Positions 7,487 through 15,346 of a stretch of 38,944 nt of DNA are shown here, in pieces (within the stretch, counting starts at the first letter, position 1; the number at the start of each line of letters is the position of its first letter). A program made the translations under genes and the position numbers. A model generated the notes under the pieces. The model was not told the DNA's origin and made no database searches. It saw only the letters and a list, made by a program, of their open reading frames with translations. This DNA comes from Nocardia seriolae NBRC 15557 (lineage in GTDB: Bacteria; Actinomycetota; Actinomycetes; Mycobacteriales; Mycobacteriaceae): positions 1 to 38,944 of the forward strand of contig NZ_BJWY01000070.1 of the NCBI RefSeq assembly GCF_007990715.1. Direction: 5' to 3'.

Positions 7487-8281
7487 ATGGCGATGGCGGC
7501 GGACGGCGGCGCATCGGGTGGGCAGCGGCGAATCGTGCTGATCACCGGCGCTTCTCGCGGCATCGGGGCACAAACCGCGCGGGTACTGGCCGGCCGCGGG
7601 GACCACGTGGTCATCAACTACCGGGAGAAGCGCAAGCGTGCGGAGACGCTGGCCGCCGAGATCACCGCGGCCGGTGGCAGCGCCTCGGTGGCGGGCGCGG
7701 ACATCGCCGATCCGGTCGGTGCGCGCGGCCTCGTCGAGTCCGTGGTCGCCGAGTTCGGCCGCCTGGATGTGCTGGTGCTCAATGCCTCCGGCGGCCTCGA
7801 ACGGGATGCCGTGCCCGGTTACGCCATGCTGCTCAACCGCGACGCCCAGCGGCGGCTGACCGAACTGGCGCTCCCCCACCTGCCCGTGGGCGGCCGACTG
7901 GTGTTCGTCACCAGCCACCAGGCCCACTTCTCCCCCACCCGCGAGGTGCCGCCGGGGTACGAACCGATCGCCGCCAGCAAGCGCGCCGGTGAGGACGCGG
8001 TGCGCGCCATGAGCGGCGAATTCGCGAGCCGCGGTATCGGTTTCACCGTCGTCTCCGGCGACATGATCGACGGCACCATCATCGTCCGGCTGCTCGAACG
8101 CCGCGACCCCGATGCCGTGACCGCCCGCCGCGACCACGGCGATCTGCCCACCGTCGAGGAATTCGCCACCGCCGTCGCCGACGCCACCGCCCTCGACGCA
8201 CCCCTCGGGCATACGGTCTACGTCGGCGGGCAGGACTACGTTTCCGACGCCACCGCGGCACCGGCCACGGCACGGCCCTGA
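7487..8281 (+). CDS. SDR-family oxidoreductase with altered catalytic motif
   Basis: The 264-residue protein is a short-chain dehydrogenase. The cofactor motif TGASRGIG is at residues 20-27, the strand Val-Leu-Val-Leu-Asn-Ala-Ser-Gly-Gly replaces the usual NAG, and the catalytic Ser lies in Phe-Val-Thr-Ser. The active-site Tyr-x-x-x-Lys is not canonical: the segment reads YEPIAASKRAGE, so the position four before Lys is Ile and the nearest Tyr is seven before it. The ATG has GGAGG 6 nt upstream. The divergent HxlR gene is the likely regulator. Substrate unknown. The family is sure; catalysis by the usual mechanism is doubtful. Confidence 0.85.
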   Translation: MAMAADGGASGGQRRIVLITGASRGIGAQTARVLAGRGDHVVINYREKRKRAETLAAEITAAGGSASVAGADIADPVGARGLVESVVAEFGRLDVLVLNASGGLERDAVPGYAMLLNRDAQRRLTELALPHLPVGGRLVFVTSHQAHFSPTREVPPGYEPIAASKRAGEDAVRAMSGEFASRGIGFTVVSGDMIDGTIIVRLLERRDPDAVTARRDHGDLPTVEEFATAVADATALDAPLGHTVYVGGQDYVSDATAAPATARP

Positions 8282-8364
8282 CCCACCCGTTCCCAGCGTG
8301 TTCGCGGCCCCGGCAGGCTCGGACGCGTTCGGCACGGCCCTCATCGCGGTGCTGCCGGGCGTCG

Positions 8365-8592
8365 CTCGTCTCCATCGCCGCCAATCCGAAGGCCGCGGTC
8401 TTCGGCCTCACCATCCTGCCGCAGTTCCTACCCGGCACCGGCCCGGTTCTGCCGACGGTGCTGATCCTGGCCGCGCTGCAGCTGGTCATCGACACCGCGT
8501 GGTGCGTCGGCATCGTACTGGCCGCCGACCGGGCCGGAACCTGGCTACGCCGCACCGGAAGCGGTGGGCCCGGCGGCAGACGAGCATGGTGA
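8365..8592 (+). pseudogene. LysE/RhtB exporter remnant (C-terminal part)
   Basis: In one frame this stretch encodes VSIAANPKAAVFGLTILPQF, the LysE-family signature Asn-Pro-Lys-Ala followed by Leu-Pro-Gln-Phe. Two hydrophobic helices then lead to a TGA. There is no start codon and no N-terminal half. A short hydrophobic reading in another frame just upstream (8330-8362) may be a scrap of the N-terminus. LysE/RhtB exporters are about 200 residues; only about 75 remain. It is a decayed amino-acid exporter gene. Confidence 0.7.
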
Positions 8593-8635
8593 TATCTGGT
8601 TCGAGTCCGGGCAGCCGAGTGAGGAGGTGGGACGC

Positions 8636-8983
8636 ATGGTCAATGACGTGAAGAAGCGGTGGAACGATCCACCGATGCTGCGGCACGCGACGCGGTACGT
8701 GCTGGCCGTGCTGGGGCTCGCCGCGCTGGGTGTCGTCGTCACCGTGGTGTGGGCGTCGGCTCGACCGCGGTGCCTGGAAGCCGCATCGATGCTGTGCGAC
8801 GGCACCTCCCGCGCGGTGGTCGGGCTGGTGCCAGGCGGGATTCTCCTGGCCGGGGGAATCGGCGCACTGGTACTCGCTTTTCGCGCGTGGCGGGCGGAGC
8901 GGGCGTGGCCGATCTGGCAGGGGGTGGGGTGGCTGCTGTTCACGCTCATGGTGGTGTATCTGAGCGTGGTCGGGACGCAGTGA
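8636..8983 (+). CDS. Small membrane protein, three helices
   Basis: This 115-residue protein starts with a charged segment (VNDVKKRWNDPP). It has three hydrophobic helices at about residues 20-39, 60-82 and 92-112, with Cys residues in the first extracellular loop (Pro-Arg-Cys and Met-Leu-Cys). The ATG at 8636 follows GAGGAGGTGGG by 4 nt, a strong ribosome site; the longer frame has none. I recognise no family. The gene stands alone between the LysE remnant and a convergent oxygenase gene. Confidence 0.6.
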   Translation: MVNDVKKRWNDPPMLRHATRYVLAVLGLAALGVVVTVVWASARPRCLEAASMLCDGTSRAVVGLVPGGILLAGGIGALVLAFRAWRAERAWPIWQGVGWLLFTLMVVYLSVVGTQ

Positions 8984-9005
8984 TCGGCCGGATCGGACAG
9001 CGGGA

Positions 9006-10346
9006 TCAGACCGGGCAGCGGGAGGTGTCGGCGGTGGTGTCGTGGTGATCGAAGGGGGTGCCGCGGATGCCGACCCGGGCGGCGAGATAGCGGGCCACGC
9101 GGGTGTTGCGGTCCCACATGGGGTCGATGTGGCGGGCGCGGCGGCGCATGCGGGCGCGCGCGCCGGGAAGGCGGTCGTCGAGGGCGCGGAGGCGGACCTC
9201 CGTGGTGGCGGCGAGACCCACGAGACGTGAGAAGGGGCGCAGGGGAACCGAATTCAGGGGCGTGTCGGCCAGCAGGGCGCGGACCAGAGGTTCGCTGCCG
9301 TAGTAGGCGAGAGCGCCGAGCAACGGTGCGGTGGCGGCGATCTGGAGGCGACCTGTCGGCGTGGAATTCGTGAAGCGGCGGGTGGCCGCGCCGGCCATGG
9401 TCGCGGTCCATTGCGGGGCCACGCCCGCGGTGGCGACCATGTAGTCGGCCTGTTCCAGACCCTCGGCAGCCGAGCGCGGGATGAGTTCGTCGGCCACGCC
9501 GAAGACGTAGGCGATGTAGGCCCAGTAGTGCATGACGGCGTCGAGTTGTGCCGTGGTGCAACGGCGGCCGTGGATGTGGTCGAAGCAGATGGGGGCGAGG
9601 CCGAAGGTGACGGCCGCACCCATGGTGGTGGCGTTGGAGATGGGGTTGCCGTGCCGGGCGAAATGCTCGTCACCCCAGGTGCGGCGGAGCATGGCGCGGA
9701 CCTGGGCGTGCATCAGACGGACGCGCACCGTGTCGTGGAAGATCAGGTTGCGGCGCTCGAGAGCGCCGGGAGCGGTGACGCTGCGGAACCAGACCGAGGA
9801 TTCCAGTCCGCGCCGGTAGGGGTCTCTGACGAAGCGGCCGGTCTGACCGACGGCGGAGGCGACCTCCGCGCCGACGAAGGTGCCCATGAAGTCCTGGACG
9901 CCCATGGCCATCTTTCCGGCGAGGGAGACATTGATCCAGAGCCGACGGCCGTATTCCCACAGGTCCGGGTCGTACCAGTCCGGCGGATTGTCCAGTTGGG
10001 CGAAGAGATTCACCAATTCCGGCAGCGGGTCGTCGAGGCTGTCGATGCCACGGGTCAGGGCCTGGTTCAACATGCGGCGGCCGCCGGCGGAGCCGAGCCC
10101 GCGGAAGGCGGCAACCAGCGCATCCATGGGTTCGTCGCCCTGCCAGAGATGATCGGCCATGAGGCGAGTCCGCGGGGTGTCGACCGGTTCGCGCCGGACG
10201 TCGATCCACGGGCCCAGCATGGCCTTTCGCGGTTCGAACCACAGCTCCGAGGGCACGGCGCGCGGCGGTGGCGGGCGCAGCGCCAGGCCGGGACGGTAGT
10301 AGTAGTCGTAAGGGTGCGGGCGGGTGGCTTCGAGTCCCGGTGTCAT
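9006..10346 (-). CDS. DUF2236/MpaB-family oxygenase (Lcp-like)
   Basis: The 446-residue protein begins at the ATG at 10346, 5 nt after the stop of a second DUF2236 gene; a longer open frame upstream is only a shadow of that gene. Family features include KMAMGVQDFMGTFVGAEVAS, then the Val-Arg-Leu-Met-His-Ala-Gln-Val-Arg helix, a Gly-Asn-Pro-Ile-Ser-Asn turn, and Trp-Ala-Tyr-Ile-Ala-Tyr-Val-Phe-Gly-Val before Asp-Glu-Leu-Ile-Pro. This is the order in latex-clearing-protein-like DUF2236 proteins, which are heme b-dependent oxygenases. I see no signal peptide, so it should act in the cytoplasm. The substrate may be a hydrophobic or isoprenoid compound; this is inferred. Confidence 0.8.
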   Translation of the reverse strand: MTPGLEATRPHPYDYYYRPGLALRPPPPRAVPSELWFEPRKAMLGPWIDVRREPVDTPRTRLMADHLWQGDEPMDALVAAFRGLGSAGGRRMLNQALTRGIDSLDDPLPELVNLFAQLDNPPDWYDPDLWEYGRRLWINVSLAGKMAMGVQDFMGTFVGAEVASAVGQTGRFVRDPYRRGLESSVWFRSVTAPGALERRNLIFHDTVRVRLMHAQVRAMLRRTWGDEHFARHGNPISNATTMGAAVTFGLAPICFDHIHGRRCTTAQLDAVMHYWAYIAYVFGVADELIPRSAAEGLEQADYMVATAGVAPQWTATMAGAATRRFTNSTPTGRLQIAATAPLLGALAYYGSEPLVRALLADTPLNSVPLRPFSRLVGLAATTEVRLRALDDRLPGARARMRRRARHIDPMWDRNTRVARYLAARVGIRGTPFDHHDTTADTSRCPV

Positions 10347-10351
10347 GGCGG

Positions 10352-11371
10352 TCAAAACCCTGTCAGCTGGCGGAATCTGGTGATCGAGTCGGCGCCGCGG
10401 TCGGCGTGGACCGGGCAGTAGTGCTTGCCCTCGGCGCGGTGTTCGGCGGTGGGCCACAGCATTTCGGGTGCTTCGGGTGGCGGCAGCCAGGCGGGGCGCT
10501 TGCCGGCGACGCGGCGGCGGGCGGCGTGGATGCGGGGGAAGAAGTACTTGACGGGGTCGGGTGTCACCCGATTCATGGCCGACAGCGTGGCGCAGAGCCG
10601 CTCGAAGCGGCGCTGGTCGCGCGCGGTCCAGGCGAAGCCCATGGTGGCGCGGATCTCCGGATCGCACAGGCCGATGGTGACGAACTTGTAGAACCGCCCG
10701 CCGGTGGGCCGGATCACGTGCTCCCACAGCGGTTCCGGCAGCCGGCGCAGCAGCGGGAACGGCGGCACCGGCACGGTGTCGACCAGCGCGAAGACATCCC
10801 GGGCGGCCTTGGTCGGCTCGAGGGTGTCGCGGCACATGTCGCGCCAATAGCGCTGGAAGGCGGGCCAACTGGCCGGTACCACCCGCATGCTCATGCCGTA
10901 GAGCTCGTACCAGCGATAGTGTTCGCGCCAGAGTTGTTCGCGCTCGGCCCCGCTCAGCCCGCCCATGAAAAGATCGGCGGCGCGCAGGTTCTGCACGAAG
11001 AACACCGCGTGCGCCCAGTAGAAGGTGCCCGGATCGAGCGCGTGATAACGGCGTCCCAGGCCGTCGACGCCCTTGATGTCGCGGTGGTATCCGACGATCT
11101 CGCGGGCCGTCCGCCCGGCGCGCTCGCCGTCGAACACCACACCGTAAATCGGGTACAGCGACCGCAGAATTCGCTGGTAGAACTCGTCCTGGATTTCGGA
11201 ATGGAATTCCACGCCCGCGCCCAGACCCGGATGCATGTTCTGCACCATGCCGACGAACAGGGCGCTGGGCAGAAAATACAGCGATCCGAAGGTCTTCCAC
11301 GTCAGCGATTCCGGCCCGAGCGGCACCGGATCGTGATGGGGCTCGCGCGCCCTTGCGCTCTGTGACACCAT
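10352..11371 (-). CDS. DUF2236/MpaB-family oxygenase
   Basis: The 339-residue protein carries the classic MpaB/DUF2236 block: RAGRTAREIVGYHRDIKG, then Tyr-His-Ala-Leu-Asp-Pro-Gly-Thr-Phe-Tyr-Trp-Ala-His, and Glu-Leu-Tyr-Gly-Met. Near the C-terminus are Gly-Phe-Ala-Trp-Thr and an Arg-rich basic tail. Members related to fungal MpaB cleave or oxidise isoprenoid-type chains. It is the first gene of a two-gene operon with the Lcp-like DUF2236 gene 5 bp downstream. The ATG at 11371 is chosen because the conserved domain begins soon after; the ribosome site is weak. The divergent TetR gene at 11437 is the likely regulator. Confidence 0.82.
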   Translation of the reverse strand: MVSQSARAREPHHDPVPLGPESLTWKTFGSLYFLPSALFVGMVQNMHPGLGAGVEFHSEIQDEFYQRILRSLYPIYGVVFDGERAGRTAREIVGYHRDIKGVDGLGRRYHALDPGTFYWAHAVFFVQNLRAADLFMGGLSGAEREQLWREHYRWYELYGMSMRVVPASWPAFQRYWRDMCRDTLEPTKAARDVFALVDTVPVPPFPLLRRLPEPLWEHVIRPTGGRFYKFVTIGLCDPEIRATMGFAWTARDQRRFERLCATLSAMNRVTPDPVKYFFPRIHAARRRVAGKRPAWLPPPEAPEMLWPTAEHRAEGKHYCPVHADRGADSITRFRQLTGF

Positions 11372-11397
11372 GAGTCCACGCTGACACGAATAATCGC

Positions 11398-11416
11398 TCG
11401 CATTCAATTCGCATTC
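11398..11416. promoter_or_regulatory. Direct-repeat operator candidate between TetR and oxygenases
   Basis: TCGCATTC occurs at 11398-11405 and again at 11409-11416, an 11-bp period (about one helical turn). An outer CGAAT/ATTCG pair spans 11387-11411. The 65-bp gap between the divergent TetR and DUF2236 genes is the expected place for a TetR site. Role inferred. Confidence 0.4.
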
Positions 11417-11436
11417 CGATTCTCCCCCGAAACGCC

Positions 11437-12093
11437 ATGACATCGAAACGCCGCACCCCCGGAACACCCGCCACCCCGTCGCGCCGCACACCACAGCAGG
11501 AACGTTCGCGCGCCATGGTGGCCCGCATCGTCGACGCCGGGCAGCGGGTGCTCATCACCCACGGCTACGACGGGGCCTCCACCAACCGCATTGCCGCGGC
11601 GGCGGATATCAGCCCGGGCTCGCTGTATCAGTACTTCCCGAACAAGGACGCGGTGGTGGCCGCGGTGATCGAGCGCTACACCGGCGAGGTGGTGCGGCGG
11701 GTGCGGGCGCGGGTACTGGCGAATATCGGCAGGCCACCGGAAGTGGCTGTGCCGGAGACCATTTCGTACCTGATGGACGCTCTCGGCAATGATCGCGAGC
11801 TGTTGCGCGCGGTGGTCGAGCAGACGCCGCGGCTGTTCGCGGATGCCCCGGTGGTGGCCTTCGAACAGCAGATCGGCGAGCTGGCGCGGGTCGCTTTGTC
11901 GATGGGCCGCCGTCCGGGGGACGACGTGGATGCCGAATCCGCCGCCTGGATGCTGGTGCGCGCGGTCGAGCATCTCACCGTCCGATACCTGCTCGACGCC
12001 CCACCCATCCCGCGCGAGCGCTTCCTGGCCGACATCACGCGCCTGATCCTGAACTTCTTCCGGGAACCGCCCGCGCGAGCAGAACGCGAGTAA
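11437..12093 (+). CDS. TetR/AcrR-family regulator
   Basis: The 218-residue protein has a basic N-terminal tail and then the TetR HTH at about residues 24-72: Ile-Val-Asp-Ala-Gly, Gly-Tyr-Asp-Gly-Ala-Ser-Thr, RIAAAADISPGSLYQYFPNK. The rest is a helical ligand domain. It is divergent from the two DUF2236 oxygenase genes with a 65-bp shared upstream region holding direct repeats, so it probably represses them in response to a small hydrophobic ligand. Its 3' end overlaps the 3' end of the FAD oxidoreductase on the other strand by 59 bp. Confidence 0.88.
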   Translation: MTSKRRTPGTPATPSRRTPQQERSRAMVARIVDAGQRVLITHGYDGASTNRIAAAADISPGSLYQYFPNKDAVVAAVIERYTGEVVRRVRARVLANIGRPPEVAVPETISYLMDALGNDRELLRAVVEQTPRLFADAPVVAFEQQIGELARVALSMGRRPGDDVDAESAAWMLVRAVEHLTVRYLLDAPPIPRERFLADITRLILNFFREPPARAERE

Positions 12094-13264
12094 TCAGACC
12101 GAGTGGTCGTCCGGGTAATTCAGGCCGTGGCCGCGGGTAGTAGCGCCGCAGCAGTGCCAGCTGTTCGTCGACCACCTCGTGGTGCGGCTGGTGGATCTGC
12201 TCGTAGGCGCCGCTGGTGGTCAGGCAGTACAGCCACCCGTTGAGGGTGCCGCGGCCGTGCATGCGCTGGCGGTCGAAGACCTCGTCGATCACGCCCGCGC
12301 CGCCGATCAGCGCCTCCATCGCGGCTCGGGTGCCGAGCGGGCGGTCCAGGTAGAGGTTGGTGCTCACGATCGGGGCGTATCCGAGTTTGTCGGCGGCGGA
12401 ACAGATCTCGTCATGCTCGATTAGCTCGTCGAGCAGTCCGGCGAGGTAGGAATTGGGTACCGCGCACACCACCGCGTCGGCGGGCTCCACCTCGCCGTCG
12501 GCCAGCACGACGCCGGTGACCGCGCCGTTCTCGATGCGGATGCGCCGGGCCACCGCACGGTATTTCACCTCGGTCCCGGTCCGGTCGAACACGCGCTGTG
12601 CGCCGGAGACGAACAGGGTGTCCAGATCGATGGTCGGGTATCCGATGGTCACCGGCCGTAAATGCCTGGCGCCCAGCCGGATTCCGGTTGCCATCACATC
12701 GGCGAACACCTTGGCCGACTCCAGCCGCACCGGTTCGGCGGCGATGCCCAGCGCCAGCCAATCCCACAGCGCCTCACGCGCGGTCTCGGGCATGCCGAGC
12801 CGGCGCAGCTGTTGATCGGTGGTGAGGTCGGCCAGATGGCCCGGCTGCCGCAGGCATTGCCAACCCATTCGCAGCGTGGCCGCCGCGGCCCGGATCTTGT
12901 CGCCCGCACTCGCGTCCGGATGCGCGCCGAACAGCGCCCGCACGGCGGGAAACCCCTTGGTGCCCATGGTGACCGTGCGCCCGCCGGGCCAGCGCAGCAC
13001 ACCCCGCTGCGGGAAGGTCACGTACTGCCGGGTGCCGACGCTGCTCAGGTATCGGAACAGATGCTCATACCCGCTGGCGATCACGTGCCGCCCGTTGTCG
13101 GCCACGTCCCGCAGCGGGGCGACCTCCAGCGCATGGGTCCGCCCGCCCCACCGCCCCCGCCGTTCCAGCAACGTGACCCACTTCCCGGCCTCGGCCAGCC
13201 ACACCGCCGACGCCAGCCCGGCCGGTCCCCCGCCGATCACCACGTACCGTCGCGGATCGTTCAT
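12035..13264 (-). CDS. FAD-dependent oxidoreductase, HpnE-like, 3'-truncated
   Basis: The 409-residue protein starts MNDPRRYVVIGGGPAGLASA, a dinucleotide-binding Gly-x-Gly-x-x-Gly motif, then Glu-Arg-Arg and Gly-Gly-Arg-Thr. It resembles hydroxysqualene dehydroxylase/phytoene-desaturase-type amine oxidases. The family normally ends with a Gly-Asp-Trp segment that closes the FAD site, about 60-80 residues after the Arg-Arg-Tyr-Tyr-Pro seen here near residue 374. In this gene that end is missing. After Tyr-Tyr-Pro the frame runs into a Pro/Arg-rich tail and stops inside the opposite TetR gene. Other frames also stop within about 20 codons. It may be a pseudogene. The start at 13264 precedes the binding motif directly. 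Confidence 0.7.
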   Translation of the reverse strand: MNDPRRYVVIGGGPAGLASAVWLAEAGKWVTLLERRGRWGGRTHALEVAPLRDVADNGRHVIASGYEHLFRYLSSVGTRQYVTFPQRGVLRWPGGRTVTMGTKGFPAVRALFGAHPDASAGDKIRAAAATLRMGWQCLRQPGHLADLTTDQQLRRLGMPETAREALWDWLALGIAAEPVRLESAKVFADVMATGIRLGARHLRPVTIGYPTIDLDTLFVSGAQRVFDRTGTEVKYRAVARRIRIENGAVTGVVLADGEVEPADAVVCAVPNSYLAGLLDELIEHDEICSAADKLGYAPIVSTNLYLDRPLGTRAAMEALIGGAGVIDEVFDRQRMHGRGTLNGWLYCLTTSGAYEQIHQPHHEVVDEQLALLRRYYPRPRPELPGRPLGLITRVLLARAVPGRSSGSGA

Positions 13265-13486
13265 ATGCGCACCTCGAACCAAAGCCTGCACCAAGCAAGT
13301 TACGCCCGGTCCAGGTGTCTCACCCGCGAATTCGATTACCCCGCAGGGGCTTGCACGTTTGCCGGGGAGTCGCATGCCACGACCATCGACGCGGCCCGGC
13401 CCTCGGCGTCGCGGCTCCCGCGGCCGGGCTCCGCACTGACACAGCGGATTACGGACGGCCAGCGCGGTCGAGTGGCCACCGTCCGG

Positions 13487-15193
13487 TCACCTCAAGCAGG
13501 GGATGCCGCCGGTATCCATCTGGGAGAGGTCGGTGGCGGCGGGGGCATTCGTGCCGGAGGCGGTCGCCGAGACCGGGGCGGGTGGGGTGGTGGAGGTGGT
13601 CGGTTTCGGGGTCTTCGAGGTCGCGGTGCTCGGATCGGGTTGGTCTGCCACGAGATTCGCGATGGGTCCGCTGCGGGCATCTGTGCCGAGGGTGAGCTTG
13701 ACGGTCTGGTCGTCCAGCGCGGTCGATTTGGTGGCGGTGAGGCCGAGTCGGGAGGCCAGGGCGGTGGCGGCGGATTCCGCGCCGGCGCCGTAGGTGAGGA
13801 CGGTGGTGTCGCGAGGCGCGCCGGTGCTGGTGGCTCCGCGCGTGAATCCGCGGGTGACCAGGGCGGTTTCCACCTCCGCCGCCAGGCCGTTCTGCCCGGA
13901 GCTGTTGACCACGTTCAGCACCACTCCGGTCGCGCCGGGGATCGCCGTGGCGGATGGTGTGGGCGCGGTGGTCGGGGTCGCCTCGGAATCGCCGGGCGAC
14001 AGCAGGTTTCGTACAATGGTCCGGATCTCGTCGGTGTCGACGATATTGATCGATTCCCCGGCGTCGTCGGTGCCGAAGTCCTTGACCGGCAGGGTGAACA
14101 GCGAGACCCCGTCGTCGAACAGCGCGGAGGCCCGCTGCACGAAGGCCAGCGGATCGAGGTTCTTGTCGATGGCGGTGTTCTGCTTGGCGATGTCCAGGAG
14201 GCTGCGCAGCTTGCTCGGGCTGCTGAGCGTGCCGCTGTCCTGCAATTGCCGCAGCAGCGACACGATGAACGCCTGCTGGCGGCGGGTGCGGTCGAGGTCG
14301 GTGAACAGGGGCTGATCCGGGTCGCGGCGCTGCCGCACGAAAGCCATCGCCTGCGCGGCGTCGATCTGCTGCTTCCCCTTCTTGAAATTGGCCCCCGAGT
14401 AGCTGTCGGAGGTGTCCTCGTTGAGGCACACCGTGATCGGCTGCACGGCCTGCGCGATCTGGAAGAACGCGGCCAGCGTCACCTCGAAGAAGTGATCCAC
14501 CGGCACATTCCCGAGAAACCTGCTGACCGTATTGCTCTCGGCCAGCCGCCCCGCATCCCGCGACCGCTGATCCAGCTCCTGCGCATCCTTCACCCCCGCA
14601 GCAGTGAGCTTGTCCTTGGCCCGCGCATACGCAAACCCATACGCCTGCTTGATCTTCCCCTTACACGGCGACGACGCGCACGAGCCCGCATCCAGCGTCA
14701 CATAGTCATCCCGGGGAATCGAGATAGCGGTCGACTTCGACCCATCCCCCGGAATATGCACCAGAATCAGCACATTCGCATTGAACCCACCCTCACTGTC
14801 ATCCCCCGCATGCAACGCGTCATACATATCCTGCGGCAACGCATTCCCATGCTCATCCAGCCGACTGTCCAACCCCATGATCAAAATATTCTGCGTCTTT
14901 CCCGACGATTTGGGCCCCTCCGGACTGACCCCCGCGATAGTCAGCCCATTCAACTCATGGTGATACTGCCGCCACCCCATCCCCGTAGCGACCAACACCG
15001 CAACCGCGACCAACCCCACCGCCGCCCGCCCGGCCACCACCACCCGCCGCGCTCCCGAAGCTCGAGCACGAGGTCGGCGACCACCGGGCGGGCGAGGTCT
15101 GGACCGCCCGGCCGGTCCGACCGGGGCCAGCGGCACCGTCTCCGGGTCGTACGCAGCCGAATGCCTCCCCCGACGATCGCGAGCATGCGTCAT
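13487..15193 (-). CDS. LCP-family cell-wall ligase (CpsA-like, with LytR_C)
   Basis: The 568-residue protein has an Arg/Pro-rich cytoplasmic tail (1-50) and one membrane helix (about 52-72). The LytR-CpsA-Psr domain (about 95-290) shows Asn-Ile-Leu-Ile-Met-Gly-Leu-Asp-Ser-Arg, then STAISIPRDDYV, and Met-Ala-Phe-Val-Arg-Gln-Arg-Arg. A LytR_C domain (about 400-490, GVVLNVVNSSGQNGLA) and a Thr/Ser/Pro-rich tail complete it. In mycolata, LCP proteins attach arabinogalactan to peptidoglycan at the outer face of the membrane. The ATG at 15193 is preferred to a GTG two codons earlier; both have GGTGGG nearby. It is separated from the upstream permease gene by about 150 bp. Confidence 0.92.
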   Translation of the reverse strand: MTHARDRRGRHSAAYDPETVPLAPVGPAGRSRPRPPGGRRPRARASGARRVVVAGRAAVGLVAVAVLVATGMGWRQYHHELNGLTIAGVSPEGPKSSGKTQNILIMGLDSRLDEHGNALPQDMYDALHAGDDSEGGFNANVLILVHIPGDGSKSTAISIPRDDYVTLDAGSCASSPCKGKIKQAYGFAYARAKDKLTAAGVKDAQELDQRSRDAGRLAESNTVSRFLGNVPVDHFFEVTLAAFFQIAQAVQPITVCLNEDTSDSYSGANFKKGKQQIDAAQAMAFVRQRRDPDQPLFTDLDRTRRQQAFIVSLLRQLQDSGTLSSPSKLRSLLDIAKQNTAIDKNLDPLAFVQRASALFDDGVSLFTLPVKDFGTDDAGESINIVDTDEIRTIVRNLLSPGDSEATPTTAPTPSATAIPGATGVVLNVVNSSGQNGLAAEVETALVTRGFTRGATSTGAPRDTTVLTYGAGAESAATALASRLGLTATKSTALDDQTVKLTLGTDARSGPIANLVADQPDPSTATSKTPKPTTSTTPPAPVSATASGTNAPAATDLSQMDTGGIPCLR

Positions 15194-15204
15194 GCCCACC
15201 GAGA

Positions 15205-15315
15205 CTAGCGCGACGCCCCTACCAGCGACACCAAGAATCCTGGCGCATCAACGTCATCCAGCGACTGCCCCGGTTCCAACTTCCACACCGGATCCGGGAT
15301 CGCCACCTCATCCAC
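15205..15315 (-). CDS. Possible 36-residue peptide or gene scrap
   Basis: Between the LCP and permease genes, the minus strand from a GTG at 15315 reads a protein-like peptide: VDEVAIPDPVWKLEPGQSL, then Asp-Asp-Val-Asp-Ala-Pro-Gly-Phe-Leu-Val-Ser-Leu-Val, then TAG. Its composition is unlike random GC-rich translation. No ribosome site is visible and the frame is open further upstream into the permease gene. It could be a small gene or the 3' scrap of a lost one. Confidence 0.25.
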   Translation of the reverse strand: MDEVAIPDPVWKLEPGQSLDDVDAPGFLVSLVGASR

Positions 15316-15346
15316 CAGATTGGTCGGGCTTGCGGGAAGGCTGCTG

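Noticed and set aside
9006..11558. A single 850-codon minus-strand frame
   Set aside because: Its first half is an out-of-frame shadow of the separate DUF2236 gene at 10352-11371; only the part from 10346 matches a protein family.
12662..15208. An 848-codon plus-strand frame opposite the FAD and LCP genes
   Set aside because: It is Arg/Gly/Pro-rich antisense translation of two recognised genes and matches no family.
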